This document shows, in pieces, positions 25,944 to 34,977 of a stretch of DNA of 64,000 bases. The translations under genes were made by a program, and so were the position numbers. The notes under the pieces are model-generated. The model did no database searches and was not told where the DNA came from. It saw only the letters and a list, made by a program, of their open reading frames with translations. Origin of the DNA: Bacteroidales bacterium UBA6366 (GTDB lineage Bacteria > Bacteroidota > Bacteroidia > Bacteroidales > UBA932); NCBI GenBank assembly GCA_002438845.1, contig DJRG01000042.1, positions 62,001 to 126,000 on the forward strand, read 5' to 3'. The number at the start of each line of letters is the position of its first letter. Position 1 is the stretch's first letter.

Positions 25944-26795
25944 TTATCCTAACCTCAACCAACCTAAAAATGCTGGAACTCCCTTAGGCCGGGCCATAAT
26001 TTCATCAAACCAGTCCAGGAAAAGGGGAAGCCAATCGGCTTGAGGAGAAGAGGCGCCGAAGCCGTGGCCGCCGGAGGGGAACTGAATATACTTGTGGGGG
26101 ATTCTGGATGCTGTCAGGGCGCGGTCCATCACGACGGAGTTGCGGTAGTCTACGGTGGGGTCATCCAGACAGTTCACCAGAAACACCGGCGGCATGTCCG
26201 ACGGGATGTCCAGTTCTATAGAGAGCTTCCGCCTGAGAGAAGTGTCTTTCCTGTGCCTACCCAGCAAGGCTGTACGGGAGCGGTTGTGGACGATTGTCTC
26301 ATCGGTCATGGTGACTACAGGATAGACGGAGACGATGAACGACGGACGCGAGGATATTCCCTGATCCTCAATCGCTTCCTCGCCGCTGTTCAGGGCGAGA
26401 TGACCGCCGGCCGAGAAGCCCATCACACCAACTTTTGAAGTATCGATGGAATATTCGGTAGCCTTCCGCCGCACTTCGAGCACGGCATCTCTAAGGTCGT
26501 CCAACGCATCGGGATAATGATTCTGAGGGACCGCCATATTCCCGAAAAGGAAGTATCTCGTGCCGGCGTGGCGGTAGTGAAGGACAAAGGCAGTGAATCC
26601 GGCATCCGCCAGCTTCCGCGCCACTTCCGTGCCTTCGGTTTTTCGGGAAAGCCAATAGTAACTTCCTCCGGGACAGACAATCACGGCGGCACCGTTGGCT
26701 TTGTCCTTATCAGGAAGGAACACGGTAAGCCTGCGTGCCTGCGAAGAAAAGACTGACATCAGGACAGTCAAAAGGATGATCAAAGTCCGTCTCAT
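25944..26795 (-). CDS. Secreted alpha/beta-hydrolase (acetyl-esterase BD-FAE-like)
   Basis: 283 residues with a signal peptide (MRRTLIILLTVLMSVFSSQA). The oxyanion region VIVCPGGSYYWLSRKTEG, the nucleophile elbow GVMGFSAGGHLAL, a late Asp (VNCLDDPTVDY) and His (FPSGGHGFG) make a complete esterase triad. Relatives are bifunctional feruloyl and acetyl-xylan esterases. Its ATG overlaps the exporter stop (ATGA), so it belongs to the pigment operon despite its unusual type. It may act on an ester in the exported aryl polyene or its lipid/sugar head group; this is inference. Confidence 0.8.
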   Translation of the reverse strand: MRRTLIILLTVLMSVFSSQARRLTVFLPDKDKANGAAVIVCPGGSYYWLSRKTEGTEVARKLADAGFTAFVLHYRHAGTRYFLFGNMAVPQNHYPDALDDLRDAVLEVRRKATEYSIDTSKVGVMGFSAGGHLALNSGEEAIEDQGISSRPSFIVSVYPVVTMTDETIVHNRSRTALLGRHRKDTSLRRKLSIELDIPSDMPPVFLVNCLDDPTVDYRNSVVMDRALTASRIPHKYIQFPSGGHGFGASSPQADWLPLFLDWFDEIMARPKGVPAFLGWLRLG

Positions 26796-29700
26796 GGCTC
26801 CAAGTGGAAATGAATATTATCGGGCAGGCAGGAGCAGTTCGAGGCCAGCAAGACGTTGTCCTCGTCTCTGTCGTAGGCATCCACCTGAATCTCAGGATGC
26901 ATAAGGGCGAAGATCAAGGCGTGCTCCCCTTGCCCGCAGTCATGGATCTCAAAATGATCACCTTGAGGTGCCTCCCGCAAAAACGCGACATCAGCTACAC
27001 TGGCCAACGCCTTGCGGCAGCGGGACTCCACGTCGGCGCCTTTGTAAAGGTACTTGTACCTGACGTAAACGGAAAGATATTCAGGTGTCTCCAAAGTCTT
27101 GCGGAGCTCGGAATAATGGCTCACGAAAAGCCGGTGGCACTCTTTCGTCATCATACGGTAATCCTGCGGGCAAGGAATCCGAGTCCCCACCTCAACGTGG
27201 ACAGAACCCTCACGGAGCATGAAGTCCGTCTTCGGAAGCACATCGTAAGCCCCGTGGATGAACACCGGAGTGATGTCCAGACCAAGTTCGGCGGCCACAT
27301 AGAAAGCCCCCTTGTGGAAACGCCCGATCGAGCCGTCCGACGTCCTCGTCCCCTCCGGGAAGATGACCAATGAATATCCCTGAGCGACCAAAGAGCGGAT
27401 CTTATCGAGATGAGCCTCAACTCCGTCATTCACAGGAATATAATCAGCCTTGCGGATCACATAGCCGTAGATAAGATTCTTCCACACCCATTCGTTTGTG
27501 AAGAATATCAACTTGGGATTCAAGGCCATAAGGCAGAGAAGATCCAGATGCGACTGATGGTTGGCGATGATCACGGAAGGCTTGCTGAAATCGCACTCTC
27601 CGGCCTGCGTGAACCTGACTCCCGGCACGTGTCTCAACAAGAAGCGGGACATCCTTTGGATGAACTGATGGAACTTCAACTTACTGCCTTCCGAGTTTCC
27701 TCTGAAAAGGAAATGGAGGAAAGTGTAAGGGTAGGCGAACAGGAACATCAGCAGCACATAGCCGACAAGAGCGTAGATTGAATATGCCAACCTCTTCAAA
27801 GTAAGAGGGATGTCCCGTTTGACTCCGTTCTTTTCCGTCAGCCATCTGAACATCACCGGAGGCAGATAGTAGGCCATCACCACGACGATGAACATCCCGA
27901 TCACGGTCACCTCTCCGAGCGAGCGCATGGCCGGATGCTTGGCCAACACCAAGGCTCCGATGCCGATGAACATTATCACGGCCGAATGGAACACGCTGTT
28001 CTTGTAGGTGGCAAGGCGTTTCTTCCCGTAGGCATATTCATAGACAAGCCCTTCGGTGATGAAGATCGTGTAGTCGTCGCCCTGGCCAAAGATGAACGTG
28101 GCGAGGATGATGTTGACGATGTTGAAGCGGATGTCCAGAAGGCCCATCAGCCCAAGGATCCAGAACCAACTGACCGCCAAAGGGAAGAAGGACAGGAGTC
28201 CCAGTTCAAGACGGCGGAAGCTGAGGCACAGGAAGATGAAAACCACAAGGCTGCATATCGCTCCGATGTAGTCAAAGCTCTCGGAAAGAACAGTCACGAG
28301 ACGATTGCTGATGTCGCCGGTGTCGAAGACAAGCGTTCCGTCCATGCGCAGGGCATCCTTTATGTCAGGTCCACTGGAAGCGTCCTTGAAGTACACTTGA
28401 TTGACAACCAGACATTTCCCGTTATCATTGAGGATATATGTGCCGTCGAATGACTCTTTCAAAGAAGAATCATCGGAGGATGAGACTGAATATTCATTGG
28501 TCAATATGTCCGTGAACGGGCTGAACGCCGACTCTGAGAATCCTTGTCTCCGGCTTTCCTCCGCCAATTCATTCAACAGTCTTTCCGCCCGTCCTCCGGC
28601 CCGGAAAGCATTCCATCTGGCTATCCTTTCAGCCTGTGTTTTCTCCGAAGGAGCGAAAACACCGGCCCCTTTGACAAAGGCCACACTGCCTTTAAGGGAG
28701 TCCAGCCTCGCCAGCAGCTTGTCGTTCAGTTCAAGCGCGGTCTCCTGATCCCGGCCCTCGGCGATGGCGTAGATCTGGTTGTAGCCGGACTGCTCCAATC
28801 CGCTCTGAAGCATCTCCAGATCACGTTTCTGACTCTGGGTCATGAAGTTGATGTTCCTCATGTCGGAATCGAACTCCGTCCGGCCGCTGAGGAAATACAT
28901 CACAACCGTAACAGCCATCACGGCGGCAAGAAGCCAACCGTTCGAAGGAGCCTTGTCCGGAAGAATCCGTCCCAGTTCAAGTGTGCCGCCGACTTTCTTT
29001 CGTGCCTTGGTGAAAACCGGCAGGAAGACAAGCACGAATATTATCGTGCCGGCCAGCATCAGCGAGCCAAACAGTCCCAGATCCTGCATTGCCACCGCAT
29101 CCAGCCAGACAAGGCACAGGAAGGCAGCGATCGTGGTGATGTTGCCGATAAGCAAAGGCGCGACCATCTCCTTGAGGTTCTGGCGAGGGCTCACACCGGA
29201 TTTCAGGCCGTCCATAAAATGCAGCGGATAGTTAACGGCGATGCCGATGATCACGGAAGCGACTCCGATGACGATGATCGACATACTGTCCCGGATCAAG
29301 GCGATGCCTCCGATGGCGAAAAGCCAGCCGAATGTGATTGAAAGCACTATCCAGAGGATGTCCGAGAAGCGTTTGTAGGTAAACAGCAGCAGAAGACCGA
29401 TCAGAAGCAGGGCCAGAGAGATGGCCAATATGCTGTCCTTCTTGATCTGTGTGGCGTTGGTCACGGCGATCAGCGGAGCGCCCACGGCGGACACGGAAAC
29501 CTCAGGATGTTCAGTCTCAAGTCTTTGGATGGCATCATCAACCAGATCGGCGACCTTGGAGTTCATCCCAGACTCGCTCGTGCCGTAAGGAGAGGTCAAA
29601 AATGCGAGTCCATGACCATCCTTTGTGAATATGCAGTCATCGACAATGTCGTAGTTCGAGTTGGCGGCACTGGTTCTCAACCGCTGAAGCACAGGTGTGA

Positions 29701-30244
29701 ACAGATGCAGAGGATCCGTGCGGACATTGGCGACCATCGCGTCACCGGTCGGGAACAACAGGGACTGACGGTCAGCGGCAAGCTGAGCGGAAACGTAGCC
29801 TTGAATATTCAAGAGTGAGTCTATACGCTGATAGTCAGCTTCGGTCATGTACAAAGGATAGCCGGATGTGACATCCGCCATCACCTCGAACGCCATTCCG
29901 CTGTCAACGGTGATCTGTCTTTGAGGAACCATTCCGGTGGAATCCACGGCGTCGAACACGTCCTCGAAATCGTGAATCGCCTCGGAAATCTCATCCTCGC
30001 CAGCCTCCGAGCCGTCCTTGGCCGAGAAAATCAGGATGATGTTGTTCTTTTTGCCAAGGGCGTTGTATGCCTCGGAATATTTCGAACTTTCCTCATCGCC
30101 AGGCAGGAATCTGGAGATGTCCTCCTCGTAGTGAAGCCGTGAAGCGAGAAACAGGCAGACACCCGCAAGAAGGACCGACAGCAGGGCCGCCAGCCATTTT
30201 CTTCCGGACAAGAAGTCATAGATTCTGAGAAAAAAATCCGTCAC
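26792..30244 (-). CDS. Triple fusion: MMPL/RND exporter, PlsC-type acyltransferase, methyltransferase-like C-terminus
   Basis: 1150 residues. Residues 1-830 are an MMPL transporter: first helix WLAALLSVLLAGVCLFLAS, large periplasmic loops (40-270 and 450-640) and two clusters of five or six membrane helices (for example SILAISLALLLIGLLLLFTY and YIGAICSLVVFIFLCLSF). A PlsC domain follows with NHQSHLD (HX4D, about residue 893) and FPEGTRTSDG (about 962). The last ~80 residues, with HDCGQGEHALIFALMHPEIQ and a following AYDRDEDN, look like the first strands of a Rossmann methyltransferase and stop early. It would export the aryl polyene across the inner membrane and acylate it on the cytoplasmic side. 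It follows the DH-GT gene by 33 bases. Confidence 0.85.
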   Translation of the reverse strand: MTDFFLRIYDFLSGRKWLAALLSVLLAGVCLFLASRLHYEEDISRFLPGDEESSKYSEAYNALGKKNNIILIFSAKDGSEAGEDEISEAIHDFEDVFDAVDSTGMVPQRQITVDSGMAFEVMADVTSGYPLYMTEADYQRIDSLLNIQGYVSAQLAADRQSLLFPTGDAMVANVRTDPLHLFTPVLQRLRTSAANSNYDIVDDCIFTKDGHGLAFLTSPYGTSESGMNSKVADLVDDAIQRLETEHPEVSVSAVGAPLIAVTNATQIKKDSILAISLALLLIGLLLLFTYKRFSDILWIVLSITFGWLFAIGGIALIRDSMSIIVIGVASVIIGIAVNYPLHFMDGLKSGVSPRQNLKEMVAPLLIGNITTIAAFLCLVWLDAVAMQDLGLFGSLMLAGTIIFVLVFLPVFTKARKKVGGTLELGRILPDKAPSNGWLLAAVMAVTVVMYFLSGRTEFDSDMRNINFMTQSQKRDLEMLQSGLEQSGYNQIYAIAEGRDQETALELNDKLLARLDSLKGSVAFVKGAGVFAPSEKTQAERIARWNAFRAGGRAERLLNELAEESRRQGFSESAFSPFTDILTNEYSVSSSDDSSLKESFDGTYILNDNGKCLVVNQVYFKDASSGPDIKDALRMDGTLVFDTGDISNRLVTVLSESFDYIGAICSLVVFIFLCLSFRRLELGLLSFFPLAVSWFWILGLMGLLDIRFNIVNIILATFIFGQGDDYTIFITEGLVYEYAYGKKRLATYKNSVFHSAVIMFIGIGALVLAKHPAMRSLGEVTVIGMFIVVVMAYYLPPVMFRWLTEKNGVKRDIPLTLKRLAYSIYALVGYVLLMFLFAYPYTFLHFLFRGNSEGSKLKFHQFIQRMSRFLLRHVPGVRFTQAGECDFSKPSVIIANHQSHLDLLCLMALNPKLIFFTNEWVWKNLIYGYVIRKADYIPVNDGVEAHLDKIRSLVAQGYSLVIFPEGTRTSDGSIGRFHKGAFYVAAELGLDITPVFIHGAYDVLPKTDFMLREGSVHVEVGTRIPCPQDYRMMTKECHRLFVSHYSELRKTLETPEYLSVYVRYKYLYKGADVESRCRKALASVADVAFLREAPQGDHFEIHDCGQGEHALIFALMHPEIQVDAYDRDEDNVLLASNCSCLPDNIHFHLEP

Positions 30245-30277
30245 GCCGCATCTTTAATCATAATCCTGCGAAGATAC

Positions 30278-31408
30278 TCATTTTTTACGAAGCAGCCGAG
30301 AAGGCAGACCGTAAAAGAGAGCCAGCAAGCATAATACCGTGTTCAGAACGCTGATGCGGAAGAAATCCCAAAACGGTCGGAAATGGGTGACACGCTCCCC
30401 TTCCGGCGGATAATAGACGTTGATTCCGACAGGACGCATCGGCACGCCTTTCCAACATTGGAACACAAGGAGTTCCAATTCGGCCTCGTAGCGGTAGGTC
30501 AGGAAACGGAGCCTCCCTATACGATTCAGTTGATAGAGACGGAAACCGGACTGGGTGTCAGGGAGGTTCACTCCGGTCTGAAGTCTGAACCAGAAATTCG
30601 AGAACTTGTTGGCGAAGGTGTTGCCTCCGGGCATATTCTCCATCTGAAGGTTACGGCTGCCCACCAGCATGGCTTCGGGATCTTCCTTGGCCTGAGCCGC
30701 GAACACGGGGATATCCTCCGGAAAATGCTGGCCGTCAGCGTCAATGGTGATGGCGCGTTCGAATCCACGAGCCTTAGCCTCCTTAAAGCCAGTCTTCAAA
30801 GCGTAGCCCTTACCACGGTTATCTTTATAGCGCACGACCACAGCACCCAATTTCTCCAGGCCTTCCGAGGAGCCGTCTGTGCTGCCGTCATCAACCACAA
30901 TCACGTCTTTGCAGCACATCAACGTTCTCCGTACCACATCCTTGATTGTTCCGGCATTGTTATAGACGGGGATTATGACGCAAGTTTTCAACTGCTTCAG
31001 AATGGTCGCCGTGTCTGCCGAGGTGATGGTATATTCAAGACTCATCCGCGAAAAAACTTTTTCCACCGAACGGACAGTGAGATTCACTTTCAGTCTCTCA
31101 TCAGTCTCCACAAGTTTTGTGAATGAATATGTTACCTCGGCCCCAGGGAAAAGCGGCTCCATGAACTTGAGGTCAGCGACCCGTGAAAGGGTCAACGACT
31201 TGTTCAACCGCATTTCCAACAGTTCTGTCGCCACACGGATCTGCACGGCTCCGGGAGTGATAGGATAGTCAGGAAAATGGGACTTGAAGATCACGTTGTC
31301 AGGTTCGAGCCTGATTAGTGGTTCGGCAGAGCTCACCAACCGTGGTTCGAATCTTCCACCAGTCTCTTTTGTGGAGAGGATAGTGAAGAATGTGCCTAAA
31401 AGTCTCAT
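30278..31408 (-). CDS. Fusion: FabZ/ApeI-like dehydratase and GT2 glycosyltransferase
   Basis: 376 residues. Residues 1-135 are a hotdog dehydratase with the catalytic SHFPDYPITPGA (His) and a Glu in ATELLE. Residues 140-376 are a family 2 glycosyltransferase: CVIIPVYNNAGTI, DVIVVDDGSTDGS, AITIDADGQHFPED and GSRNLQ, with a hydrophobic C-terminus (FFRISVLNTVLCLLALFYGL). The dehydratase would form the polyene double bonds and the transferase add a sugar or make a polyprenyl-linked donor. Joining a chain-building enzyme to a transferase is a compact arrangement for the cluster. Its start overlaps the preceding gene by ATGA. Confidence 0.85.
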   Translation of the reverse strand: MRLLGTFFTILSTKETGGRFEPRLVSSAEPLIRLEPDNVIFKSHFPDYPITPGAVQIRVATELLEMRLNKSLTLSRVADLKFMEPLFPGAEVTYSFTKLVETDERLKVNLTVRSVEKVFSRMSLEYTITSADTATILKQLKTCVIIPVYNNAGTIKDVVRRTLMCCKDVIVVDDGSTDGSSEGLEKLGAVVVRYKDNRGKGYALKTGFKEAKARGFERAITIDADGQHFPEDIPVFAAQAKEDPEAMLVGSRNLQMENMPGGNTFANKFSNFWFRLQTGVNLPDTQSGFRLYQLNRIGRLRFLTYRYEAELELLVFQCWKGVPMRPVGINVYYPPEGERVTHFRPFWDFFRISVLNTVLCLLALFYGLPSRLLRKK

Positions 31409-31911
31409 TCGGGGATGTTCATTTTTGAAAAAGTGTAGCTTCGGTTCGGCCTCCTCATAATGATTTTGACCCCTTCAACGGAGACATATTCATCAGTGGA
31501 TGATGAACTGAACAATTGTCTCAAGTCACGAGCTATTGTCTTGCGAACAAGACATTTGTCTAGAGTCTTCATGACGTTCAGTAGCTTGACATGCTTTCTG
31601 TCCAAACTGACGGTAAAGTCAAATGCTCTAATTCCGAATTCGTTCACTATGGTGCCTACAATGATGTCATCCTTCTGCTTGACCACGCATATTCCTGAAA
31701 AAGAGGCGTTTTTGAAGGTTATGGCCACTGTGTAGCGGGTGGGTTCATTGTCGTTGAAAGGGAAAATATAGGGCGATTCGGTTGTGTCGGTCACTTCGGC
31801 AAGCTCAGTGACCGATATATTTCTGGTCGCTGAGCCTGTCGAAGCGACATATGCACCAGAAGAAAAAGCCGAAATCAGCAGCAAGCTAATCAACAACAAA
31901 AACCTTCGCAT
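31405..31911 (-). CDS. Small secreted protein of the pigment export region, function unknown
   Basis: 168 residues with signal peptide MRRFLLLISLLLISAFSSGA. The mature protein alternates strands (YTVAITFKNASFSGICVVKQ, DIIVGTIVNEFGIRAFDFTV) and ends basic (VKIIMRRPNRSYTF). Aryl-polyene clusters usually have a small periplasmic lipid-carrier or LolB-like protein at this position, next to LolA; here the Cys of a lipobox is absent, so it is probably soluble. Residues just after the signal peptide come from an inserted dispersed repeat. It overlaps lolA by 26 bases and the DH-GT gene by 4. Confidence 0.6.
   Translation of the reverse strand: MRRFLLLISLLLISAFSSGAYVASTGSATRNISVTELAEVTDTTESPYIFPFNDNEPTRYTVAITFKNASFSGICVVKQKDDIIVGTIVNEFGIRAFDFTVSLDRKHVKLLNVMKTLDKCLVRKTIARDLRQLFSSSSTDEYVSVEGVKIIMRRPNRSYTFSKMNIPE
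31793..31848. repeat. Inverted pair of the dispersed CTTCGACAGGCTCAG element in a coding region
   Basis: CTTCGGCAAGCTCAGTGACC and GGTCGCTGAGCCTGTCGAAG face each other around a short loop. They encode the residues between the signal peptide and the folded part of the small secreted protein. Confidence 0.75.
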
Positions 31912-32530
31912 CGACCGTCTTGTTATATTCAGCGTTCAGAATCGTGATCACCGTCTCGCCACTGTTGTCAACCAAATCCACCTCATTGACTTTCAAGTCC
32001 TTGCCGAAATGCAGGCGGACAATCTTGAACATCTGCTTCATTTCCTTTTTAAGAGGCTCCAGCTCAGCCACATAGCAGTCGCCATCCAGAAACATCCGCG
32101 CCTTGAAGTCCCCGCCACCGGCCAGTCCCTGCCCGGTTATGCTGTTCATTATAATCCTCGCAATGGACTTGAAAAGCCTGTTCGAGTTCACGTCCATCTT
32201 GCTGGAGGTCTGGCTGCTCTGCAGAAGCACCTTCTCCTTGTTCAGAATGAAAAGGTAGGTGTACGGGGAGACATATTCCCACCTCAACATTCCGTCGGCG
32301 AACCACATCTTGCCTGTGGATACCATCTTCTCCTGAAGGATGGCTATGTCCTTGACCTGCCTGAAGTCAGCCTTGAGGCTCTTGATTCCGGCGCACGAAG
32401 CGTCGATCTTTTTGATGGCCTCTACGGTCTGCGCCTCTGTGAGCGGCTTATAGTCAGCGCCGGAAGCCGATAAAGCGGCGAAAAGCAGCGCAAGGCCAAT
32501 GAATAATATCCTTAAACTTCTCATAATCAC
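31886..32530 (-). CDS. LolA-like outer-membrane lipoprotein/lipid carrier
   Basis: 214 residues with signal peptide (MRSLRILFIGLALLFAALSASGA). KSLKADFRQVKDIAILQEKMVSTGKMWFADGMLRWEYVSPYTYLFILNKEKVLL is the LolA-type half-barrel opening, and later strands fit. Cluster LolA paralogues are thought to shuttle the hydrophobic product from the MMPL exporter to the outer membrane. It overlaps both neighbours, so it is tightly coupled in the operon. Confidence 0.85.
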   Translation of the reverse strand: MIMRSLRILFIGLALLFAALSASGADYKPLTEAQTVEAIKKIDASCAGIKSLKADFRQVKDIAILQEKMVSTGKMWFADGMLRWEYVSPYTYLFILNKEKVLLQSSQTSSKMDVNSNRLFKSIARIIMNSITGQGLAGGGDFKARMFLDGDCYVAELEPLKKEMKQMFKIVRLHFGKDLKVNEVDLVDNSGETVITILNAEYNKTVDAKVFVVD

Positions 32531-32880
32531 TTAGCTATAAACACGCACCCACTGATGATCAGGAACACCCCAATCCAACGTGTGGCAGGAATATTCTCGT
32601 GGAAAATGAATATCGCGGCGAGCATTCCGAACACATAGCTCAGGCTGATCATCGGGTAGGCCATGCTGAACGGAAATCTTTTGAGGATATACATCCACAG
32701 GACCGTGCCGCCGGCGTAGCAGAGGCCGCAGCCCAAGAACCACCAGTTCACCAGCAGTCGGCCGAAGAACGCCCACGTCCACTCAAAACTGCCCATCTTC
32801 TCAAGGGCGAACTTGAGAAGCACCTGGCCTCCAGACAGAAGGAGGCTTTGGACAACGGACAATGTCAGCAGTCTCCACAT
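32527..32880 (-). CDS. EamA/SMR-type four-helix membrane protein
   Basis: 117 residues with four hydrophobic helices: LLTLSVVQSLLLSGGQVLL, LLVNWWFLGCGLCYAGGTVL, FPFSMAYPMISLSYVFGML and WIGVFLIISGCVFIA. The last loop (FHENIPATRWIGV) is typical of the EmrE/ArnE/EamA half-transporters. ArnE/F-like proteins flip lipid-linked sugars, which would suit the GT2 enzyme nearby; this role is inference. It overlaps the CLF-like gene by 16 bases and lolA by 4. Confidence 0.75.
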   Translation of the reverse strand: MWRLLTLSVVQSLLLSGGQVLLKFALEKMGSFEWTWAFFGRLLVNWWFLGCGLCYAGGTVLWMYILKRFPFSMAYPMISLSYVFGMLAAIFIFHENIPATRWIGVFLIISGCVFIAK

Positions 32881-33809
32881 AGGCCTTTAAGATAAACAAG
32901 CCCGACATCCTCTCCGGCGTCGTTCACGACGAGGATGTCCTTGTCAAGTCCTCCGGAGATCCTCATCGCCGCCTCATAGACCCCGAGACCCGAGGCAGAG
33001 AAGCATTTGCCGAAGAGCTTGAAATAGTCTGCGCTGCGGATGACGCGCGAGGCATGATATTCATTGACAATGGTTTCCAGATTCTTCGGGGAGTGGAGGA
33101 TCTGGACGTCGGACAGTTCGCAGAGAGGTCCCTTCGACAGGCTCAGGGACCGGTCGTGTGACATCATCCTCCGGGTCTCTGAGCCTGTCGAAGAGACATG
33201 GGATGCGGACAGCACAAATGCGGAAGAAGCCTCGGCGGCGGTGACGCCATCGCCGAAGTAGCCGCAACCTTTCAGAAGGTCGTAGGTGGCCGGAGTTGTC
33301 TCATCATGCGCACCGACGAGGGCGTTGGAGACCCCGCCGTTTTGAAGCTGGATGAAAGCGTCCAACAATGCGCTCTCAAAGGAAATGTCCTTCTGAGAAT
33401 AGGTGCAGTTCTGTCCGTGGCAGCGAAGCAGTATGGCCACAGCCGAACTGATCGTGTTGTGGGTGGACATCATGAAATAGGTCGGAGGAAGCATCTCTTC
33501 CCCATCCCTGCACATTACAGTCAAGAAATTCTCCGTGTTCTCCATGCAGCCCAGCCCTGTGCCAGTGAAGATTGCGTCCGGACATTCGATTCCGGCATTC
33601 CTCAAGGCGGTCAGGGAAACCGCGATCGCGCGTTTCAGAATCAAGCCCATCCTTCGCGCCTGCATAGGATTCAGGAACGGTTTGAAATCCGGATCCTGGC
33701 TCCTGAGATAAGGTTCAGCACATGATGCTGGATCCGTCATCCCGTCCTCACAAAGAGGCTTCTGGACAGAGATCTGAGCCGCTGAACGTATGTAAATCCT
33801 ATTTGTCAT
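32865..33809 (-). CDS. Ketosynthase-like protein without active-site Cys (chain-length-factor-like)
   Basis: 314 residues of the ketoacyl-synthase N-terminal-domain family (Ketoacyl-synt_2): LNPMQARRMGLILKRAIAVS, TGTGLGCMENTENFL, PTYFMMSTHNTISSAVAILLRCHGQN, then TYSQKDISFESALLDAF. The catalytic Cys context of active KSs is missing, and so are the two His motifs. It overlaps the active KS gene by 11 bases, matching the KS/CLF pairs of aryl-polyene systems, in which the second subunit sets chain length. About 15 residues (SHDRSLSLSKGPLCE) derive from an inserted dispersed repeat. Confidence 0.8.
   Translation of the reverse strand: MTNRIYIRSAAQISVQKPLCEDGMTDPASCAEPYLRSQDPDFKPFLNPMQARRMGLILKRAIAVSLTALRNAGIECPDAIFTGTGLGCMENTENFLTVMCRDGEEMLPPTYFMMSTHNTISSAVAILLRCHGQNCTYSQKDISFESALLDAFIQLQNGGVSNALVGAHDETTPATYDLLKGCGYFGDGVTAAEASSAFVLSASHVSSTGSETRRMMSHDRSLSLSKGPLCELSDVQILHSPKNLETIVNEYHASRVIRSADYFKLFGKCFSASGLGVYEAAMRISGGLDKDILVVNDAGEDVGLVYLKGLCGDC
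33128..33196. repeat. Inverted pair of the dispersed element inside the CLF-like gene
   Basis: CCCTTCGACAGGCTCAGGGA with CC at 33129-33150 and CTCTGAGCCTGTCGAAGAGA near 33178-33196 face each other across about 28 bases. The insert keeps the frame of the CLF-like gene. Confidence 0.85.
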
Positions 33810-34977
33810 AACGAGAGATCAACAAGGATGAATCATTGCCACCGAAACCGAAGGAATTGCACAGGACGTGATCAAGCCGAACGCCCTCACGTCCCTCCGC
33901 CTCCGGAATCACACCACCGTCAAACGGTTCTTTCCAATTAAGATTGGCCGGAATAAAGCCATGACGGAGAGCCAGCAAACAAATTACCGCTTCAATGCTG
34001 CCGGCGGCGCTGGTCGTGTGGCCGGTGAACGCCTTTGTGGAAGACACAGACGGGATCTTGTCGCCGAAAAGACGGATCATAGCACGGCTCTCGCTTGCGT
34101 CATTGTTAGGCGTAGCCGTTCCATGAGCGTTCACATAGTCAATGTCTTCCGGATTCAACCCCGACATATTCAAGGCTTTGGACATCGCAAGGAAAGCGCC
34201 CTCTCCGTCGTCCGAAGAGGCTGTCTGGTGGAAAGCGTCGCAGGCGTTGCCGTAACCATCGAGAATTCCAAGCGGCTTCGCGTCTCTTTTCAAGGCATGT
34301 TCCTCACTTTCAAGGACAATGAATCCGGCTCCTTCGCCGAGATTCAATCCGTTACGGGTCGCGTCAAAAGGCCGGCAAGGCTCGCTGTCCAGTATCTTGA
34401 GGGAATTGAACCCGTTGAGATGGTATCTGGTCAGGCATTCCGCACCGCCGGCGACAACGACATCGCACCGTCCGCTCCTGATCAGGTCAGCCCCAAGCAT
34501 GATGGAATTCGCCGCCGATGAACAAGCCGTGGAAATTGTGGTCACTAGACCGAAACCGCCGAAAAAGTCAGCGATCTCGTCAGTGCAACTTCCACAGTCG
34601 TGAAGGCGGAAAAGAGCTTTACCTCCTTTAAGGTAATGACGCTCGGTCACATCCATCCCGCCGACAGTCGTTCCCGAGATCAAGGCCGAACGGTCGGAAA
34701 CTTTGACTCCGGCCTCCTCCAGCGCCTCCTTGACAGCGATAATCCCGAACAGAGCAGTCCTCGGGACCACCTTGTCGACCGGGATTCCGAGAAAGACCTT
34801 CAATTCCTTATCTGACATATTCACTTCCCCGCAAGGAAGGTCGGAATGTGCGGTCTGCAGATGCCTGAGGCCTCCGACGCCGCTTCTGCGGGCGGAAAGG
34901 GAACGCAATGTCGCCTCCTTCCCCACCCCGATGGCGGAGATGATTCCGGCTCCAGTTATGACGATTCTCCAGGACAC
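33799..34977 (-). CDS. Beta-ketoacyl-ACP synthase (main chain-extending KS)
   Basis: 392 residues with a full triad: STACSSAANSIMLG (Cys), NAHGTATPNNDASE (His) and KAFTGHTTSAAGSIE (Lys/His). N-terminal IVITGAGIISAIGVG and C-terminal CNSFGFGGNDSSLLI are standard. Its 3' end overlaps the CLF-like gene and its 5' end abuts the ACP gene, the layout of a KS-CLF-ACP minimal polyene synthase. Confidence 0.9.
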   Translation of the reverse strand: MSWRIVITGAGIISAIGVGKEATLRSLSARRSGVGGLRHLQTAHSDLPCGEVNMSDKELKVFLGIPVDKVVPRTALFGIIAVKEALEEAGVKVSDRSALISGTTVGGMDVTERHYLKGGKALFRLHDCGSCTDEIADFFGGFGLVTTISTACSSAANSIMLGADLIRSGRCDVVVAGGAECLTRYHLNGFNSLKILDSEPCRPFDATRNGLNLGEGAGFIVLESEEHALKRDAKPLGILDGYGNACDAFHQTASSDDGEGAFLAMSKALNMSGLNPEDIDYVNAHGTATPNNDASESRAMIRLFGDKIPSVSSTKAFTGHTTSAAGSIEAVICLLALRHGFIPANLNWKEPFDGGVIPEAEGREGVRLDHVLCNSFGFGGNDSSLLISRYDK

